A stretch of DNA of 64,000 nucleotides. It comes from Streptomyces cinnabarinus (GTDB lineage Bacteria > Actinomycetota > Actinomycetes > Streptomycetales > Streptomycetaceae). A program made the position numbers and the translations under genes. The notes under the pieces were generated by a model that was not told the DNA's origin, searched no databases, and saw only the letters and a program-made list of their open reading frames with translations. Shown here one piece after another: positions 16,673 to 24,401 of this stretch; the stretch's first letter is position 1; every line of letters begins with the position of its first letter. The stretch covers positions 682,001-746,000 of the forward strand of contig NZ_CP114413.1 in NCBI RefSeq assembly GCF_027270315.1. Reading direction: 5' to 3'.

Positions 16673-17407
16673 GTGCCACCGACCGACCTCGTCGGCCTGT
16701 CCGCCGTGATCGAGCTTCGCCAGTACACGCTGCGCCCCGGCCGGCGCGACGAACTCATCGAGCTGTTCGACCGGGAGTTCGTCGAGTCCCAGGAAGACGT
16801 GGGGATGCGGGTGCTCGGCCAGTTCCGTGACCTCGACGACCCGGACCGCTTCGTCTGGCTGCGCGGCTTCCCGGACATGACGGCCCGCCACCAGGGGCTC
16901 ACCGACTTCTACGGCGGCCCCGTCTGGGCCGAGCACGGACCGCAGGCCAACGACACCATGATCGACTCCGACAACGTCCTCCTGCTGCGCCCCGAGGCGA
17001 CCGGCTTCTCCTACGACCCCGCCGCGCGGCCCGCGGTCGGGGCCCCGCCGCCGGGGCGATTCGTGTCGGCGACCGTGTGGTCCTTCCCGCCCGGCCGGCC
17101 GGACGGCGTCGCCCTGCTCCGGGACGGCCTCCTGCCCGCGCTCGCGGAGTCGGGTCCCGCGCCCTTCGCCTTCCTGACCACCGAGGACGCGCCCAACACC
17201 TTCACCAGGCTGCCGGTCCGCACCGGCGAGAACGTCGCCGCGGTCTTCACCTCGTACCCCGACGAGGAGGCGCACGACAAGCACCTTGCCGAGGTGCGGT
17301 CTCACGCCCGCGTCCGGGACGAGATCCTCCCGGGCATCGAGCGGGAACAGTCGGCGGCGCCCCAGCAACTCCGGCTGGCGCCCACCGGCCGCTCGCTCAT
17401 CGCATGA
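16673..17407 (+). CDS. NIPSNAP family protein
   Basis: A 244-residue protein made of two dimeric alpha-beta barrel repeats. The first begins IELRQYTLRPGRRDELIELFDREFVESQE, shortened here, with the NIPSNAP signature ELRQYTL and FRDLDDPDRFVWLRGF; the second covers the C-terminal half and is more divergent. The GTG start is preceded by AGGAG. NIPSNAP proteins are of uncertain biochemical role, with stress, small-molecule binding or monooxygenase-like folds proposed. Control by the divergent WYL regulator is likely. The last bases overlap the convergent phosphotransferase gene by 11 bases. This pair may be a chromosomal module rather than part of product synthesis. Confidence 0.8.
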   Translation: MPPTDLVGLSAVIELRQYTLRPGRRDELIELFDREFVESQEDVGMRVLGQFRDLDDPDRFVWLRGFPDMTARHQGLTDFYGGPVWAEHGPQANDTMIDSDNVLLLRPEATGFSYDPAARPAVGAPPPGRFVSATVWSFPPGRPDGVALLRDGLLPALAESGPAPFAFLTTEDAPNTFTRLPVRTGENVAAVFTSYPDEEAHDKHLAEVRSHARVRDEILPGIEREQSAAPQQLRLAPTGRSLIA

Positions 17408-18407
17408 CTCCCTGCCCGTTCAGAAGGCCATGGTCGGCGGCCGCCGCGGCGACCCTCCCGAACAACACCTCCCCCAAGGCGCTCGTTCCGGTCTCCGGCC
17501 CACGGGACAGGGCGTACGAGGTGTTCATGAACGCCGTCCAGACGATCCCCGCGCGGTACTCGTCGAGCAGGCCGGAGCCGCCGCCCGAATCGCGGTAGAC
17601 CTCCAGCAACTCCGCCTCGTGCAGGCGCCGTTCCTCGGGCGGCAGGCCCATGACGATGAGCCGCGCCACGTCCAGGCCCGCGTTCCCGCGCTGCACCAAC
17701 TGCCAGTCGACGAGTACGGCGTCCGGGGACGCGGGCAGCAGCACCTGGTCCATGTGCAGGTCGCCATGGACCACGGTGCCGGCGCCCCTGGCCGCCCGTG
17801 CGAAGAACTCGTCGAGCCCCTCGCTCAGTTCGGCGAGCAGGGGCAGCAGCCGGTGCCCCTGCATCAGGCGCCCCCGGGCGGCGGCACGGGCGATCCGGTC
17901 CAGCTCGAACCGCGCGTAACGCCGGACCCGGGGGCCGTGCCAGTCGGGCAGCCAGGGCACCCCGTCGACGCCGGCCGCCCAGCGCGCGTGCAGTCCCGCG
18001 ACGGTGCGCAGGGCCCGCCGTACGTCCGTGACCGTGCTGTGGGCGTCGTCGCCGGGGCGGGCCCCGCCGAGGTCCTCCAGGAGCAGCACGAAGGCATCGG
18101 TGCCGGGGTCGTGGGAGGCGTGGTGCATCCTCGGCACGCTCGGCCCGCAGTCCCCCGCGAGGTCCCGGTAGAACATGACCTCCCGCTGGTAGGCGCCGGA
18201 CTGGCGGGCCATCCGGCGGATCCGGGCATGCCGGGACGGCCACTTGGCGAAGACCGTGCGCCCGGTGCCGTCGGTCTCCCGGATCCATACCCGGGCGCTC
18301 TCCGCCATCCGGCCGGGCCGCGCCACCGGCTCGACGCGCAGGACGCGGTCCAGCCGGAAGGTGGTCGCGAGGGCGGCCCGGACCGGATCCGGGAGGCCGG
18401 GGGTCAC
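17397..18407 (-). CDS. Aminoglycoside-phosphotransferase / choline-kinase-fold kinase
   Basis: A 336-residue kinase of the APH or EcKinase type. An N-lobe lysine lies in TVFAKWPSRH, the catalytic loop is VVHGDLHMDQVLL (about residue 210) and the metal aspartate is in AVLVDWQLVQRG. The GTG start overlaps the methyltransferase stop (GTGA), so it is the last gene of the riboswitch-led operon. Such enzymes phosphorylate hydroxyls of sugars, nucleosides or antibiotics. It may therefore be a biosynthetic or protective kinase for the product; a self-resistance role is plausible but not shown. Confidence 0.75.
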   Translation of the reverse strand: MTPGLPDPVRAALATTFRLDRVLRVEPVARPGRMAESARVWIRETDGTGRTVFAKWPSRHARIRRMARQSGAYQREVMFYRDLAGDCGPSVPRMHHASHDPGTDAFVLLLEDLGGARPGDDAHSTVTDVRRALRTVAGLHARWAAGVDGVPWLPDWHGPRVRRYARFELDRIARAAARGRLMQGHRLLPLLAELSEGLDEFFARAARGAGTVVHGDLHMDQVLLPASPDAVLVDWQLVQRGNAGLDVARLIVMGLPPEERRLHEAELLEVYRDSGGGSGLLDEYRAGIVWTAFMNTSYALSRGPETGTSALGEVLFGRVAAAAADHGLLNGQGVMR

Positions 18408-19264
18408 GGCCCGTCGTGCGGCACCCGCGCGGTCACCACGTCGAGGCGCATCGTGCGGTCGTCGATCAGTCGGCGGAAGAGCCGGAAGTACAGGCGGTAC
18501 CAGCGGTAGACATCCCGGCCGGTCAGCTCGGTCAGTTCCGCCTCCAGGCGCTCGCAGTTGTCCACCCACCCTTCCACCGTCTTCTGGTAGTCCGCCATGG
18601 ACAGCGGCACCACCCGCTCGCCCTCGAAGCCCGCCTCGCGCAGCAGCTCGGTCTCCCGGTCGAGGGTGACGTAGTTGCCCTCCTCGTCCACGACCAGGCG
18701 TCCCCCGGCCTCGCGGCCCTTCTTGCGTACGTCGTCCAGGGCGGCCAGCGCCCGGCTCGCGCGGGACGCCGAGGCGTCCTCCGACAGCAGGTGCATCTCC
18801 TCGTTGAGCAGGATCCCGCCGGGCCGCAGCCACTGCCGGGCGCGGACGAAGTAGTCGAGGAGGCTGGGGAAATGGACGACGACACCGGTCGTCATCACCG
18901 CGTCGAACGGCTCGTCCGGCTCGAAGTCCTGCCAGTGGCTCGGCCGGAACTCCAGCGGCACGCCGTGCCGTTCAGCCCGCCGGTTGGCGTAGGCGCACTG
19001 CTGCGGGACCAGGGAGATCCCGACGCCGGAGACGCCGTACCGGGTGGCGAGGTAGGTGAGCGAGCCGCCCCAGCCGCAGCCGACGTCGAGCACCCGGGCG
19101 CCGGGGCGCAGGTCCAGCTGTTCCGCGATCAAGTCCAGTTTGGCCTGTTGGTTCTCCGTCTCCGTCGCATGGCCGAGGATGTGCGAGGAGTACAGGTGCC
19201 ACTCCCCGCCCAGCACCCTGGTGAAGAACTCCGTCAGCTCCGCCGTGTCGCTCGGGCTTGTCAT
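18404..19264 (-). CDS. SAM methyltransferase of the cyclopropane-synthase-like class
   Basis: A 286-residue SAM-dependent methyltransferase. Motif I is VLDVGCGWGGSL at about residue 58, preceded by ETENQQAKLDLI, the typical approach of cyclopropane-fatty-acid-synthase-like and mycolate-type enzymes. GISLVPQQ and VMTTGVVVHF follow as motifs II and IV. The catalytic bicarbonate site of true cyclopropane synthases is not evident, so an O-, N- or C-methyltransferase is more likely. It lies 19 bases after the ACP and overlaps the phosphotransferase by 4 bases. Position after an ACP suggests a carrier-bound substrate. Confidence 0.75.
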   Translation of the reverse strand: MTSPSDTAELTEFFTRVLGGEWHLYSSHILGHATETENQQAKLDLIAEQLDLRPGARVLDVGCGWGGSLTYLATRYGVSGVGISLVPQQCAYANRRAERHGVPLEFRPSHWQDFEPDEPFDAVMTTGVVVHFPSLLDYFVRARQWLRPGGILLNEEMHLLSEDASASRASRALAALDDVRKKGREAGGRLVVDEEGNYVTLDRETELLREAGFEGERVVPLSMADYQKTVEGWVDNCERLEAELTELTGRDVYRWYRLYFRLFRRLIDDRTMRLDVVTARVPHDGP

Positions 19265-19283
19265 GTGCGCACTCCTTCCGGGG

Positions 19284-19580
19284 CTAGCGGTCCTGTATGC
19301 CACGGGACTTGAGGTAGGTGACCGCGTCGTCCACGGTCGCGATCTTCCGTGCCTGGTCGTCGGTGATCTCCAACTCGTCGCCGCTGTCGGCCTCCGAGGC
19401 GAACTCCTCCTCGAAGCGGATGACGATCTCCACCAGGTCCAGCGAGTCCATGCCGAGCTCCTTGAAGCTCGTGTCGGGTGTCACCTGCCCTTCGTCCACG
19501 CCGAGATGGGAGACGAGGATCTGGGTCACCCGGTCGAGAACGGTAGTCACACTGTGTCTCCCTCTGCTCAGGATGGTCAT
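19284..19580 (-). CDS. Acyl carrier protein
   Basis: A discrete ACP of about 88-98 residues. The phosphopantetheine serine is in ELGMDSLDLVEIV, surrounded by acidic helices (FEEEFASEADSGDEL). The ATG overlaps the stop of the nucleotidyltransferase upstream (ATGA); an alternative GTG start at 19550 has the better ribosome site, AGGGAG, and gives a more usual ACP length. A longer-than-usual acidic loop after helix II is notable. It could carry an amino acid or acyl group for the P450 or methyltransferase encoded in the same operon, and would be primed by the PPTase at 44920. Confidence 0.85.
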   Translation of the reverse strand: MTILSRGRHSVTTVLDRVTQILVSHLGVDEGQVTPDTSFKELGMDSLDLVEIVIRFEEEFASEADSGDELEITDDQARKIATVDDAVTYLKSRGIQDR

Positions 19581-21199
19581 GACGGTTCCGCTATGACGGA
19601 GGAGCTGCCCGGCGCGGCGTCGCCGCCCTTGGCCAGGAGTGTGGCGGGCGCCTCGACGGGGATGCCGAGCCCTTCGGAGACCCTGAACCACACGCGTACG
19701 TCAGCGACTTGCTTCATGAAGCCGCGGTTGGTCTCGAACATGTCGGCCCGCGCGGGCATCCCGCACGCCTCCATCACCGCACCAAACACGGCGACCGCCC
19801 CGTCCGGCACCCGCTGGAGGTCCTCGGGCCGTTCGCTGCCCACGAGGTCCAGCAGGTCGCCGAAGCCCTCGCCGAGAGCGCTGCCCTGGAGGTCCATGGC
19901 CACATTGCGGCCCACCTCGCTGCGCACGCCGCGCAGGGCGATCGTCATCATCCGCAGGTAGATCTCGGCCTTCCGCAGGATGGGCAGGACGCGGTTGCGG
20001 TGGCCGCTCTCCACGGCGCCGTACAGATCGTCCGAGAGGCTCCACACCGTCATCGCGTACCAGTTGGCGGCGATGCGGCACGACACCCAGGCTTCGGGGC
20101 TGGGCGCGACCGGGGCCGTGCACGCCTCGGACAGGGGCGGGTGCTCCGCGGTGCGGTGGACGGTCGGTGCGGCGGCGCCGTCCGGGTCGACCACGACGGC
20201 CCCACTGGCGAGGAGCTCGGCGGCGACGGGCCGGGCGAGCGTCCGGACCGCGCCGAGGTCCATCACGAAGCGGGCGACGGCGGGACTGGTGGCGTACAGC
20301 GAGCGGTCGGGCCGCAGCAGGAAGCCCTCACCGCCCGCGACCTGTGCCTTCCAGCCCTCGACCAGATGGAGCCGCAGCTGCCCGTCCGCCGGAAGGTCCC
20401 CGGCGGAGGCCTTGAGCTCCGCCCCGAACTCCGCGCCGAGCAGGGCCTCCAGTACGGCGGGGACCTCGGCGCTCCGGTCGGGTCCGGTGCCCCAGGCGCG
20501 GCGCGTCAGGTCGTTGAAGAGCCGCTCGATGCCGGCGGCGTCCCACGGGTCCTCCGGGGTCCGTACCCGGCGGCCCTTCTCCAGTACGGTCCGGTCGCTG
20601 ACGAAGGTGATCCCGCGTGCGGCCGCGACGCCTTCGACGGCGGCGAGCAGGGCCTCGCACAGGTACTGGGACCCGGCCGAGAGGTTGCCCGAGCGCAGAT
20701 GCGCTCCGCCGCGCCGGGCCATCCGGAGGCACAGGGCGCGCGAGTAGTTGTGGATCGCGGCCGACAGGAGGTCCGCCGAACTGTCCTTGAGGAACTCGGC
20801 GGTGGTGTCCTCGGTGATCGGGACGCTGTTCACCACCCGGTCGTACAGCCACAGGTGGTCGGCCCACCATTCACGGTCGTCCACGGCCGGTGGTGTGCGG
20901 CCCTGGTACGGCTCGCCGACCGAGCGGGCCCAGGTGTTGACCCAGCCCTTGGTCTCCTCCCACGCGCTGGGATAGAGGAAGTCGACGTCGACCCGCCGTC
21001 CTTCGTGGAAGGAGTGCATCGGCAGCCGGCCGTCCGTGCTGCCCGAGACGAGCAGGTCGAGGTCGGAGCGGGCGTGGCCGAAGCCGGACACCGAGGAGCC
21101 GATCAACATGACGCAGTCGTCGTCCGCGAACCGGCCCCGCTGCCGCAGTTGGGCGGCCACGGTCCGCGCGATCTCCAGTTCCTGTGACTGATCCAGCAC
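19577..21199 (-). CDS. Nucleotidyltransferase-domain protein (pol-beta fold), large
   Basis: This 540-residue protein begins with a minimal nucleotidyltransferase domain: VMLIGSSVSGFGHARSDLDLLV has the GS-x9-D-x-D arrangement (metal aspartates in SDLDLLV). The remaining 450 residues are mostly helical and contain a second region (NRVLPILRKAEIYLRMM, then TNRGFMKQVADVRVW) of unknown fold. GTG is chosen as start since GGGAGGG lies 3-9 bases before it and only 19 bases separate it from the P450 gene. It could nucleotidylate a metabolite or protein, similar to aminoglycoside nucleotidyltransferases. It is unrelated in sequence to the two nucleotidyltransferase-like proteins near 4 kb. Confidence 0.65.
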   Translation of the reverse strand: MLDQSQELEIARTVAAQLRQRGRFADDDCVMLIGSSVSGFGHARSDLDLLVSGSTDGRLPMHSFHEGRRVDVDFLYPSAWEETKGWVNTWARSVGEPYQGRTPPAVDDREWWADHLWLYDRVVNSVPITEDTTAEFLKDSSADLLSAAIHNYSRALCLRMARRGGAHLRSGNLSAGSQYLCEALLAAVEGVAAARGITFVSDRTVLEKGRRVRTPEDPWDAAGIERLFNDLTRRAWGTGPDRSAEVPAVLEALLGAEFGAELKASAGDLPADGQLRLHLVEGWKAQVAGGEGFLLRPDRSLYATSPAVARFVMDLGAVRTLARPVAAELLASGAVVVDPDGAAAPTVHRTAEHPPLSEACTAPVAPSPEAWVSCRIAANWYAMTVWSLSDDLYGAVESGHRNRVLPILRKAEIYLRMMTIALRGVRSEVGRNVAMDLQGSALGEGFGDLLDLVGSERPEDLQRVPDGAVAVFGAVMEACGMPARADMFETNRGFMKQVADVRVWFRVSEGLGIPVEAPATLLAKGGDAAPGSSSVIAEPS

Positions 21200-21218
21200 G
21201 ATCCCTCCCGGGGTTGAC

Positions 21219-22427
21219 TCATAAGTGCACGATGACGCGGTCCCAACTGCGCAGGGTGACGCACCGGCGCGAGGGCGTCGCCTCGGCCAGCCGGACCTCG
21301 GGGTACGTCTCCAGCAGGCAGGACAGCGCCGACCGGCCCTCCAGCCGGGCCAGTCGAGCGCCCACGCAGCGGTGGATGCCGCCGCCGAAGGCCACATCCC
21401 GTCCGGCCCGGCCGACGTCGCGGTTGGCGGAGGCGAGCACGAGCAGGACGCGGTCCCCCACGCCGATGCTCCGGCCCCCCAGCACGGTCGGGGCGGCGGC
21501 CGTCCGGGCGACGATCTGAACGGGCGAGGTGCGCGCGATCAGGTCGTCCACCAGGGCGTCGTCGACCCGCTGCCTTCCGGGGGCACCGGGCGGCAGCGCG
21601 GTCAGCTCCTCGGCGGCGCAGGCGAGGAAGTCGGAGACGGTCTTGGTCCCGGCGAGGATCAGGAACATCAGCAGCTGCCGGGCCTCGGCGTCGCTCAGCC
21701 GTCCCGCCTCGACATCGCGGGCCAGGGTGAAGTGCAGAGTCCCCGGCCGGGCCGGTCCGGCGCGCCGTTCGTCGAGACAGGCGCCGAGTGCCTGATAGGC
21801 CGTCAGGGCCTGTTCGGCGGTCCGCGCGGTCGCTATGGGTTCGAGTCCGCGGACGACGTCGGACACCCAGCCCGTGACCCGGTCCTCGGTGTGCAGGTCG
21901 AGTCCGGTGATGAGGTCGAAGACGCGCAGCGGCAGCAGGGCGGCGAACCGCGGGACCAGATCGACCCGCTCGCCCGGCCGGCCCAACGCCCCCACCACTT
22001 GGCGGACGCATTCCTCCAGGCGCGGGGTCAGCCGCCGCAGCGCCTCGGGGGTGAACGCCTCGTGGACGGCGCCGCGCAGCCGGGTGTGGTCGGGCGGGTC
22101 GAGCATGAACAGGGACGGGCGGCCCGGGTCGAGCGTGACATAGGGATCGACGAGGTCCTGGGTGGTGGCGTCCGGGCTGCTGCGGAAGACGGTGTGGTCG
22201 CGCAGGACCCGGGCGACGTCGGCGTACCGGGTGACGACCCAGCAGTCCAGCAGGCGGCTGTGGTGGACCGGACTGCGCTGCCGTAACTCCGCGTAGACCT
22301 CCTCGGGGGCCCGTTGGAAGGCGTCGCGAAGGGGGTTGAAGGCCAGCCCGGACTCGGCCCGCTCCTCGGCGAGGCTCTGGTGGAGCCAGGCGAGTCCTCT
22401 GCTCCCGGTGGCGTATCCGCTCCGCAT
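21219..22427 (-). CDS. Cytochrome P450 with altered I-helix
   Basis: A 402-residue bacterial class I P450. Visible are the C-helix HTRLRGAVHEAF, the ExxR-equivalent region, and the heme loop FGGGIHRCVGARLA with the cysteine ligand. In the I-helix the expected acid-Thr pair of AGxETT reads AGTKTVSD: a lysine stands where the proton-relay Asp or Glu is normal, while the threonine is kept. This occurs in some P450s acting on carrier-tethered amino acids or in peroxygenase-like types. Codon 48 is TTA (22284-22286). The ATG follows the kinase stop without a gap. With an ACP in the same operon, oxidation of an ACP-bound substrate is a reasonable guess. Confidence 0.85.
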   Translation of the reverse strand: MRSGYATGSRGLAWLHQSLAEERAESGLAFNPLRDAFQRAPEEVYAELRQRSPVHHSRLLDCWVVTRYADVARVLRDHTVFRSSPDATTQDLVDPYVTLDPGRPSLFMLDPPDHTRLRGAVHEAFTPEALRRLTPRLEECVRQVVGALGRPGERVDLVPRFAALLPLRVFDLITGLDLHTEDRVTGWVSDVVRGLEPIATARTAEQALTAYQALGACLDERRAGPARPGTLHFTLARDVEAGRLSDAEARQLLMFLILAGTKTVSDFLACAAEELTALPPGAPGRQRVDDALVDDLIARTSPVQIVARTAAAPTVLGGRSIGVGDRVLLVLASANRDVGRAGRDVAFGGGIHRCVGARLARLEGRSALSCLLETYPEVRLAEATPSRRCVTLRSWDRVIVHL

Positions 22428-23336
22428 CTACCGCGCTGCCCGGGCCCGTTCGAGGTGGCCCAGGGCGTCCTGCTCGATCCGCCGGACGGCACCGGAGATG
22501 TTCTGGTCCTTCGGTACGTCCGCCAGGGCGACGGTCTGCCAGCGCCACTGGTCGGCGGCCTGCCGGAAGGCGTCGCGGCAGTGGTCCTGCATCGCGAGGA
22601 ACGAGTCGTCGCCGTGCTCCCCGGCCAGGCCGTAGCTCTCGAACGGGGTGGTGACATCGCCGGTGACGGCCCGCCAGCGCACGGCCAGCCGTGGGTCGGT
22701 GTCGACCCAGTAGCCGTACGTCGGCCCGAACAGCGCGTGGAAGAGCCCTCTGGCGGTGTCCAGGACGCGCTGCGCCTCGGTGTGCTCGGGGGAGCCGGGG
22801 CCGGACAGGCGCTGGGCCAACAGCACGTTCTTCAGGACGTGTTTGTACCCGAAGCTGTCGTTGACGACCACGACCCCGTCCCGCAGCCGCGACTGCACAT
22901 AGCTGTGCACCCAGAAGCCGCCGACGATCTCCAGGACGGCCGAGGAGAGCAGTGGCCGCGCGCTGTTGGAGGCGACGTCCACCGCACGCAGCCCGTCCTC
23001 GATCTCGGAGAACTTGGCGGCGTCGTCGTCACCGGCCAGCAGCGCGCCGAGGTCGTTCAGGGGGTCCGCCGGTACGGCTTCGGCGTACTGGGCGCGCAGG
23101 GCGGCGAACGCCACATGGGACAGCACACCGGAGGTGGCCGGTTCCGCTCCCGCCATGGCCCGCTTGAAGTTGACGATCTCCACCTCGTGGCCGCCCGCCC
23201 GCAGGGAATCGGCCAGTTCGACGGCGATCGTGCTCTTGCCCGCTCCGTCGATGCCCATCAGGGCGATGTGCAGGCCGTCGCCCTCGGCGATGCGCTGCGG
23301 CCGGTCGGGGCCGGCGTCACGGCGGTGAAGCTCCAC
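22428..23336 (-). CDS. Thymidylate-kinase-like P-loop kinase, long form
   Basis: A 302-residue P-loop kinase. Walker A is MGIDGAGKSTIAV near residue 27, preceded by a short extension. The DR[YHF] position is replaced by VVVNDSFGYKH, so the family arginine is lost. A long central helical insertion makes it about 90 residues longer than dTMP kinases. It is adjacent to the P450 (stop and start abut) and 49 bases after ribB, in the riboswitch-led operon. The product of RibB is already phosphorylated, so this kinase would act on another intermediate; this is speculation. Confidence 0.6.
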   Translation of the reverse strand: MELHRRDAGPDRPQRIAEGDGLHIALMGIDGAGKSTIAVELADSLRAGGHEVEIVNFKRAMAGAEPATSGVLSHVAFAALRAQYAEAVPADPLNDLGALLAGDDDAAKFSEIEDGLRAVDVASNSARPLLSSAVLEIVGGFWVHSYVQSRLRDGVVVVNDSFGYKHVLKNVLLAQRLSGPGSPEHTEAQRVLDTARGLFHALFGPTYGYWVDTDPRLAVRWRAVTGDVTTPFESYGLAGEHGDDSFLAMQDHCRDAFRQAADQWRWQTVALADVPKDQNISGAVRRIEQDALGHLERARAAR

Positions 23337-23385
23337 GGTACCTCCGATGCTGCGGATGGGTTCTTGGCTCAGCGGGCGGGCCGGG

Positions 23386-24042
23386 TCACCTCGCGGCGCC
23401 CATGGCCAGGTCGCGTTCGTCGTGTGTGTCGCCGATCCTGCGGCGGTATTGGACCAACTGGGCGACGGTGATCAGCGGGAGTTCGAACTCGTCTGCGAAG
23501 CGGCGCAGATCGGGCAGGCGCTTCATGGTCCCGTCGTCGTTGACCAGCTCGCACAGCACACCCGCCGGGCGGCACCCGGCCAGGCGTACCAGATCGAGGG
23601 TCGCCTCGGTGTGCCCGGTCCGGCGCAGCACGCCGCCGGGGACGCCGCGCAGCGGGACCACGTGGCCCGGCCGGCACAGGTCTCCGGCCGAGGTGGCCGG
23701 GTCGGCAAGCAGCCGGATGGTGTGGGCACGGTCGGCGGCCGAAATTCCGGTAGTGACGCCTTCGCGGGCATCCACGGTCACGGTATATGCCGTGCCGCGC
23801 CGGTCCTGATTGATGGAGTGCATCGGCGGCAGTTCGAGGCGGTCACAGTCCTGCGGGGTCAATGGCGCACACACATATCCCGAGGTGTGGCGCACCATGA
23901 AAGCGAGCAGTTCCGGGGTGGCGTGCTGGGCGGCGAAGATCAGATCGCCCTCGTTCTCCCGGTCATTGTCGTCCGCCACCACGACCGGCCTTCCGGCCCG
24001 TACGGTGTCGATGGCTTCCTCGACGCTTTCGAGTGGGAACAT
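23386..24042 (-). CDS. ribB: 3,4-Dihydroxy-2-butanone 4-phosphate synthase (stand-alone)
   Basis: A stand-alone RibB that converts ribulose 5-phosphate to 3,4-dihydroxy-2-butanone 4-phosphate plus formate. Signatures are DDNDRENEGDLIFAA (metal glutamates), HTSGYVC, GTAYTVTVDAREGVTTG, RPGHVVPLRGVPGGVLRRTG and CELVNDDGTM. All catalytic residues of the family appear present, and no GTP cyclohydrolase II domain is attached. Start MFPLESVEEAI is preferred because GAGGAG sits 6 bases upstream; in-frame ATGs at 24048 and 24063 would add 2 or 7 residues. It is the first gene after an FMN riboswitch and leads an operon of biosynthetic-type genes down to 17397. This is not the usual Streptomyces ribE-M-BA-H locus, so it is an extra copy. 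Confidence 0.93.
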   Translation of the reverse strand: MFPLESVEEAIDTVRAGRPVVVADDNDRENEGDLIFAAQHATPELLAFMVRHTSGYVCAPLTPQDCDRLELPPMHSINQDRRGTAYTVTVDAREGVTTGISAADRAHTIRLLADPATSAGDLCRPGHVVPLRGVPGGVLRRTGHTEATLDLVRLAGCRPAGVLCELVNDDGTMKRLPDLRRFADEFELPLITVAQLVQYRRRIGDTHDERDLAMGAAR

Positions 24043-24116
24043 CCCCATCTCCTCTTCCGACATGGCCTTGCACCAGGCGCGAGCGAGGTCAGGAGCGGAA
24101 GAGCGCGACAGCCCAG

Positions 24117-24151
24117 GGCGCACCGGTCGGGTGAACGCGCCGGTGTACGCC
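24117..24151 (-). promoter_or_regulatory. Hairpin in the riboswitch expression platform
   Basis: Downstream of the FMN aptamer, arms CACCGG and CCGGTG, extended by GGCG/CGCC across a two-base bulge, can form a stem-loop. No U-tract follows, so it is not a standard terminator; it may be the switching or Rho-access element. The hairpin is visible in the sequence; its function is inferred. Confidence 0.35.
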
Positions 24152-24164
24152 AGAATGCCACTAC

Positions 24165-24289
24165 ACGCAAACTCCCTTCCGGACTTTAACCGTCGGCCCC
24201 GAAATTCCATCGGGTCAACCGGTCGATGGCTTCGACCGGGTCGCGGGCTTTCACCGCCGGTTCGGAATTGCACCGAACCCCGCTTGCGT
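24165..24289 (-). ncRNA. FMN riboswitch (RFN element)
   Basis: Read on the minus strand, the RFN consensus is nearly complete. P1 is ACGCAA (24289-24284) pairing with TTGCGT (24170-24165). Next come TTCGGTGCAATTCCGAACC and GGCGGTGAAAGCCCGCGA (shown as two pieces), a variable P5-like arm with GGTCGA repeats, GACCCGATGGAATTTCGG, and the 3' hallmark GCCGACGGTTAAAGTCCGG. The aptamer ends about 120 bases before the ribB start. FMN riboswitches sense flavin mononucleotide and turn off riboflavin genes when it is abundant. Here the switch sits between the NRPS and ribB and should govern ribB and, if the transcript continues, six following genes. Confidence 0.93.
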
Positions 24290-24401
24290 TGTGTGGATTG
24301 AATTTGGCAGCTACATGTTGCCACAGGCCTATGTGCGGCGCCAGGCTCTTCCATGCACCGCACACCCATAAACACCGGTTCTCGGCCGATCATTCGTTTG
24401 A

